Source of the DNA: Enterobacter hormaechei subsp. xiangfangensis
GTDB taxonomy: Bacteria; Pseudomonadota; Gammaproteobacteria; Enterobacterales; Enterobacteriaceae
Length of the DNA: 64,000 bases
Assembly: GCF_001729785.1 (NCBI RefSeq)
Contig: NZ_CP017183.1
Location: 3,472,001 to 3,536,000, forward strand
Direction of reading: 5' to 3'
The notes beneath the pieces are model-generated. The model was given only the letters and a program-made list of their open reading frames with translations, did not search any database and was not told the DNA's origin. Made by a program: the position numbers and the translations under genes. Each line of letters opens with the position of its first letter. Within the stretch, counting starts at the first letter, position 1. Positions 57,450-64,000 of this stretch are shown here, piece after piece.

Positions 57450-58777
57450 GAAAACGCGACGCACTTTTGTCAGCCCGCAGCTACCTCACCATTCTGCTCG
57501 GCTTTCTGCTGGGATTCGCTATTGTCGTCTGGGTTGAAAAACAGATGCCGACACGCGTTGAGAGCAGCGCAGGGATATCGCTGAGTAACGATTTCCCACC
57601 CTTGCCCGCTCCGCGTGAACTGACATTCGAAGAAGCCATCTGGGCGCGGGTGGCCTGGCAATATTATGTGAACAACACGCAGCCGAATGGCCTGGCCAAC
57701 GCGCACGACGGCGAACCCTGGCTCAGCCTGTGGAGCACCGGCAGCTATCTTTTTGCGGTTGCAGCCGCCAGGCAGCTCAACGTTCTTACTTCCGAGGAGT
57801 TTGATGAACGCATCGCGGCCGCACTGGCGGCCCTCGCAAGCCTTCCACTCAATCCTCAGGGGCTGCCCGCCGCCTATTACCATGCCGACACACTTGAGAC
57901 CCTGGGCAAACCGGACGCCTCGGCTATCGGCATGGGCCGCCTGCTTAACGCCCTGCAAACGCTGCTGTGGCGTTATCCTCAGCACGCTGGCGCCGTACGC
58001 AATCTGCTCGATCGCTGGAAGATGGGCGCCCTGATTGCCAATAACACCACCAGCCAGGCCGCGGTCCCGCTCCACCATTGGGCGCTGGCGACGGACGAGC
58101 CGAGAAACAGCTTCGGCTATCGTCTTTATGCAAGCCATACGCTTCGGCTGATCGACAGCGCGGCGGGACTGGCAGTGACGAATCCACCAGAAGGGCAGCA
58201 GATGATCGACATCGACGGAATAATGGTGCCCGACGAGGGGCTGCGCACGCCGTGGGGTCGCCAACCTTCGCTTATCAGCCTTCCCTATTTATTAACGGGG
58301 CTTGAGCTGGGTTTTGATGCGCAGAGCGCAGAAATCACATGGCGCATAATGCAGATCCAACAGCGTCGACATAGCCTTCGGGTCCGCAAGCCGCCGATCA
58401 GCACCGATTACGCCGAGCCCGCGCCGGATTACGTCAACGATCTGCCCAATCGCCAGCCGCTGCAAAATAGCGCTCTGCTTGACGCCACGCCGGAGCAAAC
58501 GGCGATGACTTCGACCCGCACCGCCTTTGCCTGGTACGCCCTGTTCCGCAACGGCTGGAGCGAAGCACTGCGCCAGCAGGTGCAAAAGCTACAGGTACCA
58601 GGCAAGGGCTGGCAGCGCGGGCTTAACCTCAACAGCAGCGTGAACGAGATCGTTGATGCCGATACCAATGCGGTCGTCCTCGAAAGCCTGGCGTACATTG
58701 CGCACGGTCAGATGCTTTGTCTGGCCTGCCCTGGCCCCGCCACTCCCCAAACCTCTTCAGCAGGAGCGAAGCCATGA
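57446..58777 (+). CDS. DUF3131 protein 1 (membrane-anchored)
   Basis: This 443-residue protein has an N-terminal TM anchor (YLTILLGFLLGFAIVVWVEK) and a periplasmic DUF3131 domain (EAIWARVAWQYYVNNTQPNG, LANAHDGEPWLSLWSTGSYL, SVNEIVDADTNAVVLESLAY). DUF3131 is a glucoamylase-like (alpha/alpha-barrel) domain often next to glucan synthases. The second and third proteins of this operon share the fold (Q-P-x-GLVNA motif). ATGA overlaps join all three genes. Activity (glucan hydrolase or binding) is inferred. Confidence 0.82.
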   Translation: MRKRDALLSARSYLTILLGFLLGFAIVVWVEKQMPTRVESSAGISLSNDFPPLPAPRELTFEEAIWARVAWQYYVNNTQPNGLANAHDGEPWLSLWSTGSYLFAVAAARQLNVLTSEEFDERIAAALAALASLPLNPQGLPAAYYHADTLETLGKPDASAIGMGRLLNALQTLLWRYPQHAGAVRNLLDRWKMGALIANNTTSQAAVPLHHWALATDEPRNSFGYRLYASHTLRLIDSAAGLAVTNPPEGQQMIDIDGIMVPDEGLRTPWGRQPSLISLPYLLTGLELGFDAQSAEITWRIMQIQQRRHSLRVRKPPISTDYAEPAPDYVNDLPNRQPLQNSALLDATPEQTAMTSTRTAFAWYALFRNGWSEALRQQVQKLQVPGKGWQRGLNLNSSVNEIVDADTNAVVLESLAYIAHGQMLCLACPGPATPQTSSAGAKP

Positions 58778-60321
58778 AGCTGAAATCAATACTCTTTTTT
58801 CCTCTTCTGGCCGGGCTTGTGGCGTGCTGGCTCTCACTCTCTGCGGCACAGGCAGCGGCTGGACTTCCCGCTTCTGATTACCCACCGCGTAGCGGCGAAC
58901 TCACGCCTCGCGAGATGGCTATTGCCAAAAACGCCTGGCAATATTTCGTTGCTAACTATCAGCCCACAACCGGCCTGGTAAATGCCGTTAATAAATACCC
59001 CTCAACCACTATGTGGGACAGCGCCTCTTATATGGCCGCGATGACGGCCGCAAGGGAGCTGGGGATTATTGATAAAGCTGAGTTCGATCGCAGAATGCTG
59101 AAATTACTCGCTACCCTGAACAAACTGGATTTATTCCGCAACGAACTGCCCAATAAAGCCTATAACACCATCACAGGTCAGAAGGTTAACTACCAGAACA
59201 AACCTGGCGAGATTGGCTTCTCGGCGCTGGACATCGGCAGGATGTTGATCTGGCTGAAGGTCATTAAGGAGCGCTATCCGGAATACGGCAACAGCATTGA
59301 TAACGTGCTGCTGGGATGGAACTTCACCAACGTCATCAACCCCTGTGGAATGATGTACGGAGCCTACCTGGAAAATGGCCAGCCAAAGTACGTGCAGGAG
59401 GGGCGGCTGGGCTACGAAGAGTATGGTGCAGCGGGCTTTGCGCTGTGGGGCTTTGGCACCTGTCAGGCCAGCCAGCCTCAGCCCTACGAGCTGGCTGAGA
59501 TCTACTGCGTAATGGTGCCTTATGACTCGCGCGATCCGCGCCTTACCAGCCAGCATAATTACGTCGTAACCGAATCCTATGTGCTTTACGGCCTCGAATT
59601 TGGTTTCGACAAACCGACGGACAGGGAAAACAGCCCGCGTGACTACACCCATCCGTGGATGAAAAACTTCGCCGACAGGGTTTACCAGGCGCAGGAGAAT
59701 CGCTACGCCATCACCGGTATTTTATCTGCTCGCTCTGAGCATCAACTCGATCAGTCACCCTACTTCGTCTACGACACCGTCTTTAGCGACGGCTTCAACT
59801 GGAACACCATCACCGATAAAGGCGTGTACGTTCCCAATACGGCCGCCGTCTCTCTGAAAGCGGCGCTCGGGATGTGGGTTCTCTGGAATTCGCCTTATAC
59901 CGACCGCCTGCTGGACGCCATTGAAAACGCCAACGAGGCGGGCAAAGGCTACTATGAAGGGCTGTACGAAAACGGCGACGGCCCCATCAAAGAATTCACG
60001 GCCAATAACAACGGCATCATGCTTGAAGCATTGCTGTTCAAAAAAGAGGGCAAGCTGTTGCAGTTCAACAGCGATAATCCCAAAGATCCCCACTTTGCCC
60101 CTTCCCTGTGGGAAAAAAAGCTGGTGGATCTCTTTGAGCCTAATAATGCCTCGCGCAACCGTCCATTCCTGAACAGTACGCCCGCAGTGAAGACATGGTG
60201 TGAACAAACCGGGACCACTCTGCGCACCAAACCCGCTTGCCAGGCCTGTCAATGTGCTACCTGTAATACGGACGAGCCTGTGAAACTGCCGCCGGTGACC
60301 GCACAATGCTTAAGACCTTAG
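58774..60321 (+). CDS. DUF3131 protein 2 (secreted)
   Basis: This 515-residue protein has a signal peptide (MKLKSILFFPLLAGLVACWL, cleavage after AQA) and a DUF3131 domain (KNAWQYFVANYQPTTGLVNA, MWDSASYMAAMTAARELGII, EFTANNNGIMLEALLFKKEG). The Cys-rich tail holds CQACQCATC. ATG 58774 overlaps the preceding stop as ATGA; the longer frame from 58717 lies inside the preceding gene. It is the longest of the three paralogues. Confidence 0.84.
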   Translation: MKLKSILFFPLLAGLVACWLSLSAAQAAAGLPASDYPPRSGELTPREMAIAKNAWQYFVANYQPTTGLVNAVNKYPSTTMWDSASYMAAMTAARELGIIDKAEFDRRMLKLLATLNKLDLFRNELPNKAYNTITGQKVNYQNKPGEIGFSALDIGRMLIWLKVIKERYPEYGNSIDNVLLGWNFTNVINPCGMMYGAYLENGQPKYVQEGRLGYEEYGAAGFALWGFGTCQASQPQPYELAEIYCVMVPYDSRDPRLTSQHNYVVTESYVLYGLEFGFDKPTDRENSPRDYTHPWMKNFADRVYQAQENRYAITGILSARSEHQLDQSPYFVYDTVFSDGFNWNTITDKGVYVPNTAAVSLKAALGMWVLWNSPYTDRLLDAIENANEAGKGYYEGLYENGDGPIKEFTANNNGIMLEALLFKKEGKLLQFNSDNPKDPHFAPSLWEKKLVDLFEPNNASRNRPFLNSTPAVKTWCEQTGTTLRTKPACQACQCATCNTDEPVKLPPVTAQCLRP

Positions 60322-61700
60322 CCCGCTGGCTGGCTGCCGCCGTCCTCATTCTTATTATCGCCTTCGCCCTGTTCAGCTGCGAAAGCGCAGGGTGGCGCTG
60401 GCTGACCAAAGGCGGCTGGCACACCACCGCTCGCATCAGTAGCCTGACCCCACAGGAGCGGGAGTGGGCGGGTATCGCCTGGCGCTATTTTGAGAATAAC
60501 ACACAGCCTCAGACAGGGCTGGTCAACGGTAGCGATAAACAGCCACGCGTTACGCTGTGGCAAATGGGCGATACGCTTATCGCCCTGCTGGCAGCTCGCG
60601 AGCTGGGTCTGATCCAGGCGGCCGAGTTTGATGCACGGCTGACGCGCCTGCTCGGAACACTCAATCGCCTGACGCTGACCGAAACCCGCACGCCAGGCAG
60701 ACTCTATTCCAGCCGTACGGCCACGCCCATCGATTTCACAGGAAAACCGGCGCAGCGCGGATGGTCGGCGAAAGATATGGCGCGGCTGATGCTGGCCCTG
60801 CGTCTCACTGCCGAGCGAGCACCTGAGTACCGCGAATATCTGGAAAAAATCATCCTGCGCTGGAATTTTTGTCCGGTGATGGATAAAGACGGGGAGCTGT
60901 GGTCTGCGTCCGAGCAGAACGAACAGCTGTTGGTACGCGACGAACTGCGGCTGGGTGAAAGCGAATATGCCGCCAGCGCGTTTCGGCTGTGGGGATTCCC
61001 GGCGGGCAAGGCATTTTCCCCGCCTTCCCAGAACGTCATCATGTACCAGCGCAGCCTCGCCGTTGACGCGCGCGATCCAAGAACAACCTGGCAGCCATCG
61101 CTGCTCTCCACCCTCCCCGCGATGCTCCCGGGTCTGGAGTTTGGCTGGCAGGCCCCCGGAGTGGCCGTCGATATTCAAAAAAGGCTGCGCGCCCGGGCCG
61201 AAGGAGTATGGCTCAGCCAAAAAACGCGCTGGGAGCACGACGGCATACTCACCGCACGCGCCGATTTTTACCTCTCTCAGGCGCCATGGCACGTCGAGGA
61301 CACCGTCTGGGGGAATGGTTACGCCTGGAATACGTTGGGCGATGACGGTAAAAGCTATCCCCGGCTGGCACAGGTGACCACCAAAGCGGTCTTCATGCTC
61401 TGGACGCTGTGGGAAAACGAATATACCGATGCCCTGATGGCTATAACCCGACACCTGAATAACCCGCAACAGGGCTGGTTTGAGGGCCGCGTTGAGGCCA
61501 CCGGCGATATCAACCCGACGCTAACCCTCTCGACGAACGCCATGGTGCTGGAAGCGCTGCTGTACAAACACAACGCCGGACCGCTGTTTGAAAACGGCCT
61601 TGTGAAGAATGATGGCTATTTTGCCCGCCGCACGTCGGATCCTTTCAATCCGCCCGGCCTCTGTCTGCCCGGCGAACGTGCCTTGAGGGCCGCACCATGA
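60306..61700 (+). CDS. DUF3131 protein 3 (probable lipoprotein)
   Basis: This 464-residue protein has an N-terminal hydrophobic stretch ending in ALFSC, a plausible lipobox. Its DUF3131 domain has IAWRYFENNTQPQTGLVNGS, VTLWQMGDTLIALLAARELG and LTLSTNAMVLEALLYKHNAG. It overlaps the preceding gene by 16 nt and the next by 4. Together with proteins 1 and 2 it gives three differently anchored versions of one fold. Confidence 0.82.
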   Translation: MLKTLARWLAAAVLILIIAFALFSCESAGWRWLTKGGWHTTARISSLTPQEREWAGIAWRYFENNTQPQTGLVNGSDKQPRVTLWQMGDTLIALLAARELGLIQAAEFDARLTRLLGTLNRLTLTETRTPGRLYSSRTATPIDFTGKPAQRGWSAKDMARLMLALRLTAERAPEYREYLEKIILRWNFCPVMDKDGELWSASEQNEQLLVRDELRLGESEYAASAFRLWGFPAGKAFSPPSQNVIMYQRSLAVDARDPRTTWQPSLLSTLPAMLPGLEFGWQAPGVAVDIQKRLRARAEGVWLSQKTRWEHDGILTARADFYLSQAPWHVEDTVWGNGYAWNTLGDDGKSYPRLAQVTTKAVFMLWTLWENEYTDALMAITRHLNNPQQGWFEGRVEATGDINPTLTLSTNAMVLEALLYKHNAGPLFENGLVKNDGYFARRTSDPFNPPGLCLPGERALRAAP

Positions 61701-62131
61701 AATTTTATCGCGATCTCTTTGACGCCAGCCTGAACCGCGTCCTGCCGGAGAATGATAAACGGCACTTTTTTGAAACGTTCTGGGAAACGTTTATCCATAT
61801 GTCACCGGAGACAGAACAGCACTTTGCCCGGGACCAGGGCGGAGATGGCCAGCAGACGATCTTCAAGAGCTTTTTCGCCATGCTTGCCGTTGACGGTGCG
61901 CTGTTTGTACCCGATTTTCTGGAACGCCTGGCGCGGGAGCAGAGTGATGAAGGACTAGGCCTGCCACCGCGATTTTTCGGCCTCTGGCGGGAGGCAATGC
62001 TCAGGACCGTGCGCGCCTGCGATCCACTTTGCGATGAAGAGATCCTCACAGCCTGGGCGATGGCAATTGCCCCCGGGCTGGAGTATCTGCGCCGCCAGGC
62101 GGAGCTGCACTATAAGGCCAGAGGTGAGTAA
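61697..62131 (+). CDS. Globin-like protein
   Basis: This 144-residue all-helical protein ([80 protein letters not shown]) has the length and helix pattern of bacterial globins, with a possible proximal His not clearly placed. The gene starts with an ATGA overlap and is followed 2 bp later by a hybrid histidine kinase. It may sense oxygen, NO or redox for that kinase. The globin call is by pattern and needs a profile search. Confidence 0.6.
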   Translation: MKFYRDLFDASLNRVLPENDKRHFFETFWETFIHMSPETEQHFARDQGGDGQQTIFKSFFAMLAVDGALFVPDFLERLAREQSDEGLGLPPRFFGLWREAMLRTVRACDPLCDEEILTAWAMAIAPGLEYLRRQAELHYKARGE

Positions 62132-62133
62132 CC

Positions 62134-64000
62134 ATGCGAGCCACATCCCGTTTCGATCTCAACGCGCTGCCTGTGGGGGTGATGATTTACGATCCCGCCG
62201 AGCATCTGCTGGCCTGGAATGACCAGATATCGCGCTTTTACCCGGTGATCGCCCCCTGGCTGATCGCCGGCGCTTCCCTCGAGAGCCTGGCGGAGAAATT
62301 TATTGATGCGGGTTATAACATCGACTCCACCCGCCGCCGGACCCTGCGTGAAGCGATCGTTCGCAACTGCCGTCAGTCAAGCCATCGAGAGGTGCGGCAG
62401 TCGGGAAACCGGCGGCTCTACGTGCAGCATCAGCGTCTCGCCGATGGCGGCATTCTCAGCCTGCATACCGATATTACCGAGCTTGACGACGCCCAGCGCT
62501 CGCGCCAGCAGCTGCACGATGATTTTTTACTGACCGCAGAGTCCATTCAGATCGGCATCTGGAACTGGCAGGTCTCTCACGACAGCCTGGAGGTGAACGA
62601 TACGTTGCTGGCGATGGTGGGTCAGTCACGTACGCAGCTGCACTACCCGCTGCGCTTTTTACTGAATCTGGTCCATGAAGAGGATCGTGCCGTCCTGCGC
62701 AACGCGATGATCGCCTCCAGGCAGGAGCACATGCCGGTGTTTGAAAGTGAGATTCGCGTGCAACACGCGACGCAGGGCTGGCGCTGGATGCTGGTTTCGG
62801 GACAGGTGGTCACCCTCAGTATGCAGCAGCAGGCCGAACGGGTGATCGGCACCCTACAGGACATCACCCGCCGCAAGGAGGCCGAGTTGTTAGCCATTGA
62901 AGCGGCGAAAGTGGCCCGGGAGGCCAACGAGGCGAAGAGTGCATTTCTCGCCAACATGAGCCACGAAATTCGCACCCCGATGAACGGCATTCTGGGCATG
63001 ACTCAGCTCTGCCTCGATACACAGCTCACCCTCGAACAGCGTGAATATCTTTCTCTGGTGATGAGTTCAGCGCAGTCACTGCTGCATATCATCAATGACA
63101 TTCTCGATTTCTCACGCATTGAGTCAGGTAAGATGACCGTCGATACAGAGCCGCTGGAAATCCGCCCCTTTGTGCAGTCGCTCATCCGCCCGCATATGCC
63201 CTCCGCCAGCGAAAAAGGCATTGAACTGCTGGTGGATATCGCTCCGGGGGTGCCGGAAGTGCTCATCGTTGATGGTCCCCGACTACGTCAAATTCTGACT
63301 AATCTCCTGGGCAACGCGCTGAAGTTCACCCATCACGGTGAGGTTATGCTGGCAATAGAGCCTACAGAAAGTGAAGGGCACTGGCGTTTTCGCATACGCG
63401 ACAGCGGCATTGGCATCCCGATGGAGAAACAAAAAGCCATTTTCGAGGCGTTCAGCCAGGCCGATAGCTCTACCACCCGCCGCTACGGCGGTACTGGCCT
63501 CGGACTGACCATTTCTGCCCGCCTGGTAAGTCTTATGGGCGGAGAGCTAACGGTTCAGAGCGAGCCGGGTGAAGGCAGCGAATTTGCTTTTACGTTGCCA
63601 CTGGAAGGTCAGTTGGCTGTCTCAGCAACCGATGCTCCTGTAGCACGCTTTAACGGCGAATCGGTACTGGTGGTAGACGACAACAGTACCAACCTGCGGC
63701 TGCTGGACACCATGCTTCGCCAGATGGGTCTGACACCGACCTGTGTTAACAACGCCGGGGAAGCGTTAAGCCTGACCGCAAAAAGGGGATACTGGCCGCT
63801 GATCCTGCTGGATGCCCAGATGCCGGATATGGACGGTGTATCGCTGGCCATTGAGCTCTCTGTTATGCCGCAGGCCGAGCAAAGCCACATCATTATGCTC
63901 AGTTCCATGAGCCGCCATTTCGATGCCAATATGCTCAAGCGCATCGGGGTTGCCCACTATTTGCATAAGCCGGTTGCCCAACGTGAACTCTATCAAACCA
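62134..64000 (+). CDS. Hybrid sensor histidine kinase, 5' part
   Basis: The frame is open from ATG 62134 to the window edge (622 codons), so the C-terminus is missing. It begins [20 protein letters not shown] with a PAS-like fold, then a second PAS/PAC ([35 protein letters not shown]). HisKA has His about 277 in [15 protein letters not shown]. HATPase_c has the N box [17 protein letters not shown]1 DSGIGIP and G2 GGTGLGL. A receiver domain carries Asp about 560 in [14 protein letters not shown], and Lys in YLHKPV. No TM helix is seen, so it is cytoplasmic. Its likely target is the REC-SpoIIE protein of the divergent operon or a downstream regulator. Confidence 0.93.
   Translation, partial: MRATSRFDLNALPVGVMIYDPAEHLLAWNDQISRFYPVIAPWLIAGASLESLAEKFIDAGYNIDSTRRRTLREAIVRNCRQSSHREVRQSGNRRLYVQHQRLADGGILSLHTDITELDDAQRSRQQLHDDFLLTAESIQIGIWNWQVSHDSLEVNDTLLAMVGQSRTQLHYPLRFLLNLVHEEDRAVLRNAMIASRQEHMPVFESEIRVQHATQGWRWMLVSGQVVTLSMQQQAERVIGTLQDITRRKEAELLAIEAAKVAREANEAKSAFLANMSHEIRTPMNGILGMTQLCLDTQLTLEQREYLSLVMSSAQSLLHIINDILDFSRIESGKMTVDTEPLEIRPFVQSLIRPHMPSASEKGIELLVDIAPGVPEVLIVDGPRLRQILTNLLGNALKFTHHGEVMLAIEPTESEGHWRFRIRDSGIGIPMEKQKAIFEAFSQADSSTTRRYGGTGLGLTISARLVSLMGGELTVQSEPGEGSEFAFTLPLEGQLAVSATDAPVARFNGESVLVVDDNSTNLRLLDTMLRQMGLTPTCVNNAGEALSLTAKRGYWPLILLDAQMPDMDGVSLAIELSVMPQAEQSHIIMLSSMSRHFDANMLKRIGVAHYLHKPVAQRELYQT

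Overview
The window is chromosomal DNA of an enterobacterium, most likely Enterobacter or a close relative. The left flank (1-14.56 kb) has the order known from E. coli: dgcN-yfiB, rplS-trmD-rimM-rpsP, ffh, ypjD, corB, grpE, nadK, recN, bamE, rnfH-ratA, smpB and ssrA (tmRNA), with products close to full E. coli length. A PepSY/DUF2946 gene pair sits between yfiB and rplS. No search could be run, so all names rest on recognising protein and DNA motifs.

From 14.59 to 38.77 kb an AT-rich genomic island sits downstream of ssrA. It is bounded by an exact 34-bp direct repeat that is also an ssrA-type terminator. The island looks composite and carries three unrelated recombination systems. The first is a P4-like tyrosine integrase at the ssrA end, with a second decayed integrase 3' end 4 kb further in. 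The second is a large serine recombinase translationally coupled to two RepB/ParB-like genes, the second of which is frameshifted at an A9 run. The third is a four-gene tyrosine-recombinase module (intA-tfp-intB-srap layout, SE/Tn554-like). A MobC plus relaxase pair without a type IV secretion system suggests a mobilizable element. The most striking cargo is a complete His-Xaa-Ser (Hxs) peptide-modification operon, hxsD-hxsB-hxsC-hxsA. It has two radical SAM enzymes and an exported substrate with five HxS repeats and a peptidoglycan-binding-like domain, and it is followed 18 bp later by a TIGR04141/DUF6119 gene. Other cargo is a DUF2971 protein, small membrane proteins and lipoproteins, an AlpA-like regulator and a probable DUF6387 protein.

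From 38.77 to 51.15 kb, base composition returns to that of the backbone. This stretch is a catabolic cluster around a LacI-type regulator and a divergent MFS transporter. It encodes two histidinol-dehydrogenase-like enzymes, an amidase, two tandem-domain NTF2/SnoaL-like proteins, an SDR, an alpha/beta hydrolase, an HpcH/HpaI aldolase and a bicupin. Two near-identical palindromes between the regulator and transporter genes are probable operators. The substrate cannot be named from sequence.

From 51.25 kb to the end lie two tightly packed divergent operons sharing one 280-bp intergenic region. The leftward operon encodes an OpgC-like acyltransferase, a beta-barrel protein, a REC-SpoIIE phosphatase, a STAS anti-anti-sigma protein and an RsbW-like kinase. 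The rightward operon encodes a cellulose-synthase-like GT2 enzyme, three different DUF3131 proteins, a globin-like protein and a hybrid histidine kinase cut by the window edge. Together they look like a regulated system for making and exporting a surface or periplasmic glucan.
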